46,114 nucleotides of DNA from Cyanophora paradoxa (lineage: Eukaryota > Glaucocystophyceae > Cyanophorales > Cyanophoraceae), in assembly GCA_004431415.1 (NCBI GenBank), contig QPMI01000302.1, forward strand, positions 1-46,114, read 5' to 3'. This document shows positions 21,423 to 32,819 of this stretch, piece by piece. Both the position numbers and the translations under genes were made by a program. The notes below the pieces were generated by a model, which searched no databases, was not told where the DNA came from, and worked only from the letters and a program-made list of their open reading frames with translations. Within the stretch, counting starts at the first letter, position 1. The number at the start of each line of letters is the position of its first letter.

Positions 21423-21871
21423 TCATAGTGATATCTGATGTTGCAACCGCTCCGTGATAGCTCCGAGAATGCCTCGGAACACGGGCGGGGAGGTGTCCTT
21501 GAGGCCCAAGGCGAGGAGCAGCGGTCGGTCCGTCTTCTTGCTGACAAGCGGAATGATTGCGCGCGCGTAGATGGCCGGCACAGGGTCGTCCGGCGCCCCC
21601 AGCAGAGTGCGCACTGAGAAGGTCTCCGCCCCCTCAATTGTCGTGTCCTTGTGCGCCTGAGCCTGCGGCGCGGACCGCGCACGTCACAAAAGCGCCGCAG
21701 CTAAGCGCGGACTACCTTGCGATGCGGCGGGCGCACCCAGGTCGCCCACTTCCCGATTTGGCTGATGCCGACAAAGACGCGGTCGGCAAAGTCGCTAATG
21801 ACCACCTCCGTGTGTGTGTCGTTTACCAGTAGCGCGAACTGGTGCAACCCTGGGCCGCCAGGACCGGGCAT
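21423..21871 (-). CDS. Proteasome assembly chaperone 3 (PAC3/PSMG3)
   Basis: PAC3 works with PAC4 to help assemble the alpha ring of the 20S proteasome. Two exons, 21871-21716 and 21662-21423, give 131 residues, close to the family's usual length (about 120-125). The intron 21715-21663 is 53 bp, GT-AG. Exon 1: FALLVNDTHTEVVISDFADR then VFVGISQIGKWATWV, matching the conserved strand pair with V-T-Q-x-G-K. Exon 2: TTIEGAETFSVRTLLGAPDD then IYARAIIPLVSK and RPLLLALGLKD, matching the T-x-x-L-L-G and L-L-A-x-x-L-K-D motifs, then the C-terminal helix PVFRGILGAITERL. TGA is at 21423-21425. The ATG at 21871 is divergent from the hydrolase ATG at 22011, only 139 bp away. Confidence 0.9.
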
Positions 21872-22010
21872 GGCTGCGTTATTCTCCCCCCGCTGCGAAC
21901 GAAGGAGGGGGTAGACGCCGAGGCAAGTCCAGCGCTTCCGGCTGCGGCGTTCTCCGCTGAGGCGCGGCCGCGGCGTTCTCCTGCACAAGCGCAGTATTGC
22001 CGGGTGCATC
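21872..22010. promoter_or_regulatory. Short bidirectional promoter region, PAC3 / hydrolase
   Basis: Only 139 bp lie between the divergent start codons of PAC3 (-) and the alpha/beta hydrolase (+), so both promoters and both 5' UTRs must fit or overlap here. No TATA-like sequence is visible. Confidence 0.5.
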
Positions 22011-23842
22011 ATGTCCCTCTGCGGCCTCGCCGAAGCAGCGGTTGGTCTGGCCGATGCGGCCGTGGCGCCCAGCGCGCTGCCGCTAGGCGCCCGGCTCGCC
22101 ACCCGCCTCCCCTGCATCGGTCTTTTCGCTGCGAAGGGCTGGAGTACGAGCGTGTGCCTGACGACACTGCAGTGCTTCATGTTCTACGTGACGATGGAGG
22201 TTTCCTTCCTAGTTCTTTCCTTCTTTGTTCGCTGCGTCGCCGCCTTCAGCTTCAGCCGTCGCCGCTCAGCAGCCTGCGCGGCTGGGCGCGCTCTCTCGGC
22301 GGAGGCGCGGATCGCGGCTGCCATGCTGCGCGTCGGCAAGCTCACTACAAGTGCGCCCGCCACGATTAAGTTGACCGAGAACGCGGCGCGGCGTATGCGG
22401 GGCGCGGTTAAGCTTGCGCAATCGCATTGACTGATGAGCAGGCAACGATATCGACGCCATCAAGCGAAAGAACTTGGACGCAGGTGCACGCGAAGTCAAG
22501 CGCCCAGCGTACCATCCTGACTCGAGCCCAGCGTACTATCTTCCGCCGCCGCGCTTCGACATCTGCACGTACGAGTGGGTCGCCACGGGCCCCGGCGAGG
22601 ACAAGTCGGAGCTCGTGTACCGGAGAAACGCGCCGGGCGGCTTCGGGGGCGGCGATCGCCCTGTCGTTCTCTTCCTGCAGTGCGCGTAGCTCCGGGCAAT
22701 TTCCCGGGCGGGGCGTGCGGGGTGTCGGGCCAACCGGTGCCACCGGCAGCGGCGGGGGCTTCTTCTCGGGCCACTCGCGCATGTACTCCTACTTCCTGGG
22801 GTCCCTCGCGGAGGCCCTGGGCGCCGACGTGCTCGCCCCGAACTACCGGCTGGCCCCCGCGCACAAGTGGCCTGCCCCGCTGCACGACTGCCTCGACGCG
22901 TACCGCTGGCTCGTGGAGGCTCGAGGCGTCGACCCCGCCCGCATCCTCCTCGTGGGGGACAGCGCTGGGGGCGGCCTCTGCGCGCACCTCGCCGCCGCCA
23001 TCGCCCAGGGCCGCGTCGCCCTCCCCATGCCCCGCGCCGCCGTCCTCATCTCCCCCTTCCTGGACGTCTCCTTCTCGTTCGCATCCTTCCACACCCATCG
23101 GAAGCGCGATCCCTTCCTCAAGGCGCGGGCGCCCTCGCCGCGCTCCCCCCGGGGCCCCCTGGGGGCCGCGAGCGGGAGGCGCAGGTGGATGAGGTGCTGG
23201 CCAAGGTCCTCGTCCACGAGATTGTCGGCATCCCCCCGGAGGCCGTCAGGCGCCCCCCGCCCCCGCCACGCCGCCCGCCCCGCCCCACTGCCCTGGCCTG
23301 AGGCTGCCCGGCAGCGACCCGGCGGTGATGCCGGCGAGCGGGCCGCTGGCCGGCCCCGGCGGGCGCCTCTGCCCCCTCCTCGTCTTCGTCGGCAGCGAGG
23401 AGGTCCTCGTCGACGGTGACGGCCCCGCCCCGCCCGACCCGACCCGACCCCGGCTCGGCCCCGCCGCGGTGTCTGAGAGCCAGCCGCACGGCAGACGTGC
23501 GCGTCTTCGCGGCGCGGGCAGAGGCGGCGGGCGTCGAGGCCGACCTGCACGTCGCAGAGGGACTGGTGCGCCAGCAGCGCGCCCGCCCCGCACCGCCTCC
23601 CCCCGCCGCCCGACGCCCGCCCGCAGTTCCACGTCTACCCGTGCCTCTACCCGCGCCTGCCCGAGAGCCGCGACGCGATGGAGCAGATGCGGGCCTTCGC
23701 GAAGCGCGTCTGGGCCGCCCCGCCCCCGCCCCCGACTGCGCCCCGCGGGGCGTCCCCCGCCCCGTCCGGCGCCGCCGGCCGCGCCCCGCCTCTCGTCGTG
23801 GAGCTCGATGGAGTGAGCCCCACTTCCGGCGCTGGCGGGTAG
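22011..23842 (+). CDS. Alpha/beta hydrolase of the hormone-sensitive lipase family
   Basis: An esterase or lipase of the HSL-like (alpha/beta hydrolase-3) group, probably membrane-anchored. The N-terminus has hydrophobic stretches (CFMFYVTMEVSFLVLSFFV, about 22170-22235). The catalytic half starts RPVVLFLHGGGFFSGHS, where HGGG is the oxyanion-hole motif. Its His codon is split by intron 22680-22749 (CA before, C after), strong proof of the splice. NYRLAPAHKWPAPLHDCLDA (about 22841-22900) and LLVGDSAGGGLCAHLAAA (nucleophile Ser in GDSAGG, 22945-23000) follow. LLVFVGSEEVLVD near 23380 probably carries the Asp, and FHVYPCLYP near 23625 the His. An intron at 22402-22441 is only 40 bp and starts GC. 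Stop TAG is at 23840-23842. At least two more introns occur at about 23125-23190 and 23250-23310. The substrate cannot be inferred. Confidence 0.88.
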
Positions 23843-24151
23843 CCGCCCCACGCGGCTCGCCTTTCTTTTCATGTTCACTTTCGTCGCTTTCGCTTAGGTT
23901 CGTTCCTACCGTGGCAAGGGTAGTGCAGTTGGGTTCGATGTGCAGTCAGGGACCTGGGGACATACTATAATCATGATAGCAGCAGCATTCCGGTATTCAG
24001 TGGTTCGGCATGTGTTGTTTTCGAAAATTTGATGGCCCAGTGGTTCGCGGTGCTACCTCCATCTAAAGGCGTATGCATCCGGCAGAGGTGGTCGCTTGAA
24101 GGAAAATGGGGGACGGGTGGGGGGCGCGGCAGGGATCACTGGCGCGGTGGG
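23843..24151. other. Intergenic spacer between two convergent genes
   Basis: Between the 3' ends of the hydrolase and HSC20 genes. Includes a short AT-rich part near 23960-24030 (ACTATAATCATGATAGC). No coding content recognised. Confidence 0.5.
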
Positions 24152-25247
24152 TCAGTGGGCGGGGAGGCGGTCGTAGATCTCGTCGAGGATGGTGGTGAGG
24201 TACTGCAGGCGGATGGCGTGCCGCCGCGCCGCCTCCAGCTCCCCCGCGTCGAAGCTCCTCGTCAGGTCCCGCACGCACTCCCTCGCCAGGCCCGTGTATC
24301 TGCAGCGAGGGTCGGCGCCGGCGGGGCGGGCGGGCGGGATGGCGCGGGCCGCTCGTTGAGGGCGCCAAGGGCCGCGGCATCGTCCTCGGCGTCCTCGATG
24401 GCCTCTCGCCCCTCCATCGCCTCCATGAGCACCTGAGGGTCCGCGATCGTACCGCCCGTCTCCCCCACGTCGATGCCGAACAGCCGCAGCTGCCCCCGCG
24501 TCGGCCCCTGCGGCCGCGGCCGCGCGGCGAGAGCGCAGGAGAGGGCGCACGAGGTACGTGGCGCGGGAGTGCGGGCGCTTCAGGATCGTGTAAGCCTCGT
24601 TGACCCGCGCGGACTGCATCGCGGCGATCTCGCGCTCCCGCTGCAGCCGGCGGACCGAGCGTTCGGAGACGGGCCGCGCGCGTTTACAACCGCGGCGTAC
24701 CTCGGTCTGGGTGGCGAAGCGATCCGGGTGCAGCCGCATCTGCAGGTTCTTGTACCTCTTGTCCAGGTCCTTCGGGTCCAGCTCAAACGTGCGCGGGCTG
24801 CAGCCGGCGTGAGCGCAACTCTTCCAATGACTCGCGGAACAAGATTCGGGCAGCCGAGCACCAGGTGAAGACGGCGAAATGGTCACACGGCCGCGGCTCT
24901 TGGACGCGGTTGCAACCTATGCAGAAGAAGGAGCGCTCTGGGACCGGCGACTTGCAGTTCCAGCAACGAGCGAACGCCGCCCGGGAGCAGTCGTGGCACG
25001 CCTTCTCATCGGCTGGCTTCGGATGCGGGCAACCGTGCTCCTCGGCCAAAGCGGCGCCGGAGCTTTGCCAGCGCACTCCGCGTGCACCGCGCAGTGTTGA
25101 AGGCGCCGTGATGGTGTCCTGCGTTGGCGGCGGTGGGAGAGGGAGCTCGGCGTCGTGCCGCCGGATGGGCCGCGGTCGGGCGGTCGGCCGAATCGCTCGC
25201 GCCGCGCGCCGGCCAAACGCCGCAACGTCGAATACGCTGGCTGACAT
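24152..25247 (-). CDS. Fe-S cluster co-chaperone HSC20/HscB, J-domain protein
   Basis: Delivers the ISCU scaffold to the mitochondrial Hsp70 for iron-sulfur cluster transfer. Met 25247 opens an Arg/Ala-rich N-terminus (FGRRAARAIRPTARPRP) that looks like a mitochondrial presequence. A zinc-ribbon-like pair CWNC and CIGC (about 24950-24895) matches the N-terminal CxxC pair of vertebrate and some protist HSCB. The J domain reads ELDPKDLDKRYKNLQMRLHP with the essential HPD motif in LHPDRF (about 24780-24715), then ARVNEAYTILKRPHSRATYL. The C-terminal three-helix ISCU-binding region reads LRLFGIDVGETGG, PQVLMEAMEGREAIEDAED and CVRDLTRSFDAGELEAARR then IRLQYLTTILDEI, ending YDRLPAH at 24152. Several introns interrupt it. 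Complete and conserved. Confidence 0.92.
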
Positions 25248-25745
25248 CTCGGACCTGAGGGCTCGTCGGTGCCTGCTTCGAATTCGCCGCGGTACGTGTG
25301 CTGCAAGCCGCTTCGAATTCGAGTCCCCCTGAAGCTCGCCCCGTCGACCCTAGCTGCAGTGGGCCAACCCTGACACTAGAAGTCTAACGATAACGAAAAC
25401 CCAGCCTGAGGCACCAGTGGCCGACCACGGATCACGCGTTTAACGATTAACTTCTTGATTCACATTGGGGCGCGAGGTTGGAGGGAGCGAAGAGGAGAGA
25501 GAGTGGGGAAGGCGGCGCTAAGTAGGTACACTCCTAAATGTCGGACGAGGCACGGGCCGGGGGCCTCGACCGGACGCCGAGACCGGAAAAAGAAGATCAA
25601 TGGGGTGACGACCCCAGAACACGAGCTCCAACTGAGCACACGTGATGACACAGCGGTTGCCGGGAAGAAAGGTATGGGCAACCGCCAGAAGAGCCGCTAT
25701 TGGCAGTGGGTTGCAGCGCCCCCCACACAGTATCCTTGTGACGGC
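25248..25745. other. Intergenic spacer between tandem minus-strand genes
   Basis: Upstream of HSC20 and downstream of ANP32, both on the minus strand. It contains paired CTTCGAATTCG words at about 25278 and 25309. It should include the HSC20 promoter. No coding sequence recognised. Confidence 0.45.
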
Positions 25746-27228
25746 TTACTTGGCGCCTTTCCTCTTCTTCGCTGCGGGCTCCTCCTCGTCCTCTGCGATG
25801 CAGATCGGGCGACTGGGACACCGAGCGCAACACAATTCAAAGAGGGCGCACCGTCGTCGTCCCCATCCAAGTCCTCGTCTTCCTCGTTGTCATCGCCTTC
25901 TTGCGGCTCGAAGTCATCACCCTCCTCCTCCTCTTCCTCATCGACCTGCTCAATAAGGTTCAGCAAAGAAGAAAAGAGGAGTCGGCAAGCGCGCGGACCT
26001 TGGGATCGGCCGCGAGGAACGCTGTGCCGGGGTTATCCTCGTCGTCCTCCTGCAGGCACCGATCAGCGGCGCGAAGGAGGGCACATAAGCACTCAAGACC
26101 CGCACATCTTCCCCATCGTCCCCTTCCTCTTCATCATCCTCCTCTTCAACTGCGCAGAGAGATGCTCGATCAGTGACACACAGACAAAACCGCTCAAGGA
26201 GCCGATTGGGCATGCACGCTAGCTAAGAGCTAGGCTTTGCGTGTGCAGCTCACGAATACACGACGCACCTCCTGTGCCAGAGGGTCCTGCATCCTCCTCC
26301 TCCTCCTCGTTCTCCTCCTCTTCGCCGCCCGCCTCAGGATCACCGAGGTCTTCCGCTTCATCTAGGCATACATGCAGGAACGTAAGACCGCAAAACACAT
26401 GCGCGAAGAGGTCCGCAACTGCGCACCGCCATCGGCGTTTTCGCCATTGACCTCGTCGCCGTAGCCCTCTCCGCCCGCGCCCTCGTCTTCCTCCGATCGA
26501 TCCTCGTCCTCGTCGACCGGGTTGTTTTCCCTACCGAGGTGATCAGGAGCGGGGCGGCAAAAGATGCCGAGGCAGCGGACTTGTCGGCGTTGTCGAGGAT
26601 CTGGAGTGCAGGGAGCATGCTGAAGACCTTCTCGCGGAATCCCTCAATATTGCACACCTCGTTCGCCATCAGATCAAGGATCATCAGCTTGGGGAGATCC
26701 GCCTGAGCCGGACAAAGTGAGCGGGCTTCGCGGTAAGAGGACGCGGGTGATTCTGTGTTCCTGAACTTCTATCAAAGAAGACAAACCAGCGGCTTCAAAT
26801 CGTCCAGCGATTTGATGCGGTTCCCGCATAGTTTCAGGCTCTGGAGCTCGGCAAGGTGCTTCAGGTGATGCAGCCCGCCCGAGATCTTGTTGTCGTTCAT
26901 ACATAGCTGCGCCAAAGCCTCGAAATGAGCCGCAGGGATCGAGATGGTAGAGGACGCGAGTTTGAAATTCGACGAAGCCCCGAGCCTCCGGATAGCGCCC
27001 GATCCTTTCTAGAGACTAATATGGGCGCACCTCCTCCAGCTGGGGGAGATCTGGGAAGCCCTCGAGCGTGGAGATGGAGATGTTTGACAAAGAGAGAATT
27101 CGCAGATTCGTGAACTTGTCGAGGCCGACAACCTTCGCGCTCGTGCACTTGCCATCCAGATTGAGCTCTTCGAGGTCCTCGGGCGCCTGCCTCGCCGAGG
27201 CCGCCTCCGTAAGCGCGCAGGCCTCCAT
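25746..27228 (-). CDS. Acidic leucine-rich nuclear phosphoprotein 32 (ANP32)
   Basis: A small nuclear LRR protein linked in animals and plants to histone and phosphatase regulation and RNA export. ATG 27228 begins MEACALTEAASARQAPEDLE then ELNLDGKC, like the ANP32 N-terminus with its L-x-L-D-x-C motif. LRRs follow: NLRILSLSNISISTLEGFPD, then NDNKISGGLHHLKHLAELQS, then LKLCGNRIKSLDDLKPL (26780-26920), then KLMILDLMANEVCNIEGFRE and KVFSMLPALQILDNADK (26590-26695), the family's C-terminal cap. The long Asp/Glu tail (25780-26350) contains runs such as DEEEEEEGDDFEPQEGDDNE and ends with a basic signal, PAAKKRKGAK, TAA at 25746-25748. That KKRK-like end matches the nuclear localisation signal of human ANP32 proteins. 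Introns interrupt the tail and the LRRs. Divergent from the CDP-DAG synthase gene. Confidence 0.92.
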
Positions 27229-27300
27229 CAGGGTACACTAAAACTCTGGCCCGAGCATCGCGCTTGCCGCAGCTGGCGAGCCCGCAGCGCTTAGGTACCC
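27229..27300. promoter_or_regulatory. 72-bp divergent region, ANP32 / CDP-DAG synthase
   Basis: Only 72 bp lie between the ANP32 ATG (27228, -) and the first Met of the cytidylyltransferase frame (27301, +). If translation of the latter begins at 27601 instead, the shared region is 372 bp. Either way the two genes share one upstream region. Confidence 0.45.
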
Positions 27301-29030
27301 ATGCGACTCGCAGGTGGCCGCAGCGAGGATCCCATGTCTCGCAAAGCCATGGCCGCGTTCGTATCGCTGCAGTTGCGGGCGCCCACATGGCCAGCGATCA
27401 GCACGCCTCCTCGCGCTCAGCATGCGGCGTGCTTCAGGAGACGTAGCGGACCTAGCGACGCCGTCCGTCCCACCGGCCTCGCAGCGCCACGGATCGGCTT
27501 CTTCGGGGACACGACGCGCAAGTTCGGGGCATGGACGACGCGGTCCTTGCGAGATCGTGCAGCATTCGTGCGGCCGTTCAGGCCACACGAGACGCGATGT
27601 ATGGAGAGCAAGGCCACACCAGAGCCGCCCGGAGACGGCAGGCCCGCTCTACCCGCGGCGCTGCAGAGCGTGGTGGACTTCCTGCGCGCAGTAATCCCGA
27701 AGAAATTCTTTGGCGTGAGCGGCTGCACCCCTCGCTGCGCGCGAACGCCGTCTGACCGCTTCCGGCCCGCCGCCCAGTTCCTGCCGAGGCGGCGGACGCT
27801 GAGCACGATCGGCGTGCTGATCGTAGCCATTCTAATCATCTTTCTCGGAGGATGGTACTATACCGCGGCGATCGCCGCAATGCAGGCGGTCTGCCTGCGC
27901 GAATACTTCGCCCTTGTCAAGGCGAAGGGCTACAGCCCCACGGTGCGGGCGCCTGCGGCGGGGCTTCCGCCGCTCCCTCAGCGGCAAGGCAGGTGCGGAC
28001 GACGATCCTGGCGTCGTTGGTGCACCTGGCCTCGGCGCAGGCCTTCCCCATGTACTCGGACGGCTTCATCGCCCTCGCCGGCATGTTCATCATCTTCTAC
28101 CTCCTCGTGCACCCCCACGCCGCCTGCCGTGCCCGCGCCCCATCTGCCGCGAGCGAGCGAGCGCGCCGCCGGCGCAGCTCCATGGCGATCGCCTCGCCAC
28201 CATTGCCGACCTCTCCGGCTCCATCCTCGGCCTCTTCTACCTCGGGTGACCCCGTACCCCCCTGCCCGCCTCCCCCTCCCTATCCGGCCGGGCGAGCTGG
28301 GGCGGGGCGGCAGCTACTTTCCTGGCTTCGTGGTCCGGCTCCGGAACCTGGAGCAGCGGGAGATGAAGAACTTCCCGTTCGCGGGGTACTGGCCGCAGAC
28401 GGCGGCGGAGTGGAAGCCGGCGCTGTGGCCGCGGGGCCTGCAGGCGTCCTTCCTGATGATGCTCTGCATCGCCGCCTCGGACATTGGCGCCTACATCATC
28501 GGCAAGTCCTTCGGCCGCACCAAGCTCATCACCAAGATCTCCCCCAAGAAGACCTGGGAGGGCGGTGTGCCCCGCCCTCCTCCCTCCTCTGAGCCCCGCA
28601 CCGCGCCCCTCCGAGCCGCCGCGCAGCGTGTGGCGGCTTCGCGAGCGCGATGCTCATCGGCGCTGTCGGTTTCTGGGCCTACGCGTGGCCCGGGGGGCCC
28701 CTGCTCGGCGCCCTCTTCGGTGCCCGCCGCTTCCCCGGGCCGTCGGCCGGCCTGAGCTCGGGCGGGGCGGGCAGGGCTGACGATGTCGGGGGTGGGCTTG
28801 CTGGGGGACCTCACCGAGTCCCTCATGAAGCGCGACGCCGGCGTCAAGTGCGCCGCCGCCGGCGAGCCGGCGCCCGGGGCGCTGAAGCCGGGCGGGGCAG
28901 GGACAGCGGGGACATCATCCCGGGGCACGGCGGCATGCTCGACCGCCTCGACTCGTTCATCTTCACCTCCCCCATCGCCTACTACTTCGTCACCCTCCTC
29001 CTGCCCCTCTTCGCCGCCCTCCGCAAGTGA
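27301..29030 (+). CDS. Phosphatidate cytidylyltransferase (CDP-diacylglycerol synthase), plastid-like
   Basis: Makes CDP-diacylglycerol from phosphatidate and CTP for phospholipid synthesis. The C-terminal signature is complete after splicing: LLGDLTESLMKRDAGVKDSG then DIIPGHGGMLDRLDS. The intron 28848-28900 (GT-AG) splits KD. Other blocks: GWYYTAAIAAMQAVCLREYF with LVKAKGY, TIADLSGSILGLFYLG, MLCIAASDIGAYIIGKSFGR, SPKKTWEG, and the final TM SPIAYYFVTLLLPLFAALRK, TGA at 29028-29030. These blocks, including the G-W-x-x-T and R-E-Y-F region and the TIAD-S-ILG-FY motif, resemble plastid and cyanobacterial enzymes more than ER-type ones, from memory of the family. The first 100 residues from Met 27301 are Arg/Ser/Ala-rich and could be a targeting extension; otherwise translation starts at Met 27601 (MESKATPEPP). 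Intron 27715-27777 is in frame and stop-free, so retention would still code. Confidence 0.9.
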
Positions 29031-29238
29031 CCCCCCCCTCCCCACCTGCATCCCACACGCTTCGACTCGTCCACGGGAGCACTGTACACGCACGCGCCGG
29101 GCGCTCGGCCCTCGGCAGCGGCAGAAAAACAAAAAAGGGTGGTTGTACAGGGGAAAAATGGGGCGGCCGAGGCCGGAGGCCGCAGCTCGATGGTACAGGA
29201 GACGGGCCGGAAGCCCCCGCGCGGGCCCCCCAGGAGTC

Positions 29239-30628
<1,390 letters not shown>

Positions 30629-30993
30629 TTATATGATTGCTTGAATTGCTGTTTTAACTACACTGTGTGCCGCTGTGCGTTGAGGTGGGCACTGGGGGCC
30701 CAGTGGGGGGCGACCCGGGGGTACACATAGTTGAAAGATGAAGCCGGCGGGGAAGGAGGGTCCAGATGCGCCTACCGATCGGCCAGAACCGTCGCGAGTG
30801 CGCTGTCCGCGCCCCTTCATGCCTCGAACCGAAGCGCCCTGTCTGAAGCGCGCTCCGCAATCTTGTTCTGTCTGAAGCTCCGCTGACTCCGCAATCTCGC
30901 GGACGTTCGTAGTCCCAAACGCAGGAACGCGAGCGGCTCCGGCTTGCCGGTCAAGGAGCGAGCGGCATCGACTCGTCCGAAGCTGGCCCGTCC
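30629..30993. promoter_or_regulatory. Divergent upstream region, UPRT / PLAC8-like gene
   Basis: About 365 bp between the UPRT start codon and the first supported codons of the plus-strand gene. The 5' end of the plus gene must lie here, since its open frame has no ATG at its start. No clear promoter element was seen. Confidence 0.4.
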
Positions 30994-32327
30994 GTGACCT
31001 TCAAGCCGCTCTTGATTCCAGATGCTGCATCAGACTCCTCCGCGTTGGACAAAACGCCGATCAGTTCGAAGCGGAGCTCCTGGTCTGACGTAGCCGCGCC
31101 GTCGCCCTCCAGCGCCTCCAAGCGGACGCCGTCGCGCGAGGCACAGAAGCCGATCGACTACGACCGGTACAATGTCTCGTTGTGCGGGTAAGCGCAACCT
31201 CCGCCGGATCCGCTCGGCTGTGGCTCCGGGTAACCTCGTCGCCCCGCAAACAGGTGCTGCAAGTCGCGGAGGGCATGCACGGAGGGGATGTGCTTCTTGT
31301 GAGCGCCAGCGGATCCGCGAGCCCGCTCCGTCCGCGGTTCGCCTGACGCGGCGGGCAGCCCGCGGATGGTGCGGAGGATCAAGCACATGCGGGCCTACTC
31401 GTACGGGACGCGTGCGGAGCGGGAGGCGGCCGAGGCGCGGGACAAGGTGCGCGGGGCCGCGGAGGCGCCGGCGGCTGGCCGCGGGACGCCGAGGCGCGGC
31501 GCAGGTGCAGGAGGCGGCGGAGGCGGTGCTGTGCCACCCCTGCGTCGTCGATTGCCTCAAGGCCGCCTGCGCGCCCCTGCTCAAGCCGTTCAAGGCGCGC
31601 TCCGCTCTCCCCTCGCGGCCGCGCGGGAAGCGAAGCGGCCACGGCGCGCGCTGACGGGGCGGGGCGGGGCGGGCAGGCGCTGATGGGCTGCTCGGCCTTC
31701 CTCGACGACTGTATCCCCCAGTGCCGCTACTGCACCTGCCCCTGCATCTACGCAGGCTCGCCCGCCCGCCGGCTGCCCCTTGCTCCCCCGCAAACGCAAC
31801 GCCCCGCCGGTGCTAAGGGGGGCCCCGCCGCAGCGTGCGAGGGCGCGGCCCTTCGCTTCTACCTCGTGCGCACTGCCCCGGCTGCTCCTTCTCGCCGCGC
31901 TGCGTCCCCGGGAGTCACGCGGCTGCGCCCGCCCGCAGAGGAAGCAGTGGCGGATGGGCAAGGCGGAGAGCCCCGGCTGCACCTGCTGCGGCAACGAGTG
32001 CCTCTGCCGCGACTGCTGCGAGGCACGCCCCGGCCCCGGCCCGCGCTCGCCCTGTCCCGCCGACTGAGCTGAGGGGCCCCCGTTGCAGTACCTGTGCTGC
32101 CCCTGCTGCGCTCTGACGGTCCGCCCCGCCGCCGCTCCTCCCCCCGAAGCCGGCCGATCGCGGCGCGCGAGCAGAAGGACTATCGGGAGCGCAAGCTGCG
32201 GAGCGAGCGGCGGCCGCCGCCAGAGGACCGGCCCTCCTTCGACGCCCCGGGTGCGGCCCGCCCGCCCGCTGCTCGCTCTGGATCGTCGCAGCCTCTGAGG
32301 CATCCCTTGCCGCAGACGTGCAGGTGA
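30994..32327 (+). CDS. PLAC8-like cysteine-rich protein
   Basis: Probably a membrane-associated cysteine-rich protein of the PLAC8 family (plant cadmium-resistance / fruit-weight type). The first supported exon reads PVTFKPLLIPDAASDS to EAQKPIDYDRYNVSLCG (to about 31188). It has no ATG, so a 5' exon is missing from this model. Further exons: VLQVAEGMHGGDVLL, RIKHMRAYSYGTRAEREAAE, and EAVLCHPCVVDCLKAACAPL with LKPFKA. After the GC-AG intron 31595-31676 comes LMGCSAFLDDCIPQCRYCTC then PCIYAG. The typical PLAC8 core follows: RKQWRMGKAESPGCTCCGNE, CLCRDCCEA and YLCCPCCALTV then AAREQKDYRERK (31940-32190). A Pro/Ser/Arg-rich tail ends at TGA 32325-32327. The spacing of CC-x-C and CCPCCAL fits the family; a metal or channel role is not shown by the sequence. 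Confidence 0.68.
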
Positions 32328-32819
32328 TGGCGCCCTAGCAAGCTTCGTTCAGGAGCGACGGTCCAGAGCGTGCAGGCCCGTTCATCCTGGCAGGCTGGGC
32401 GGGGGTTTCCGTGTTTCCGGGCAGATTTGAGGTTTGGCTAGGCTGGACGTCCTATCAAGCTTTGATTTGATTAATTATTCAGTCCACTATCAGAACTCGA
32501 GCTCGCTACGGGCCGCGGCCCGCGGGTCGAACCCCCCAGTGGGCCCCCACGCGGCCGGCGCCGCCGACGGTGCCGGCGAGCCGGCGCCCGCCGCCCGCGC
32601 CGAAGGCTCGGCGAACTCGAACGGGGTACAGGATTTCACAAGTGGGGGCAAGCTCATGCATTAACTAGCTACAGCTTGGCGTTGTTCATCCGGTATGTGC
32701 TCTGCTGTACGCTAGTAAACGTACGGTGGCTGCACGCCGCCGCGCGAAGTTCGAATCGCGGATCCGCGTCTTCCGCAGCGGCTGGATTCAACGAACGAGT
32801 TCGGACTTGGGAGTCTTCG
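32328..32819. other. Intergenic spacer between tandem plus-strand genes
   Basis: Between the PLAC8-like gene and the RING protein gene, both on the plus strand. The first 170 bp is relatively balanced in composition and probably 3' UTR. The short frame at 32434-32664 has no recognisable content. Nothing else seen. Confidence 0.45.
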
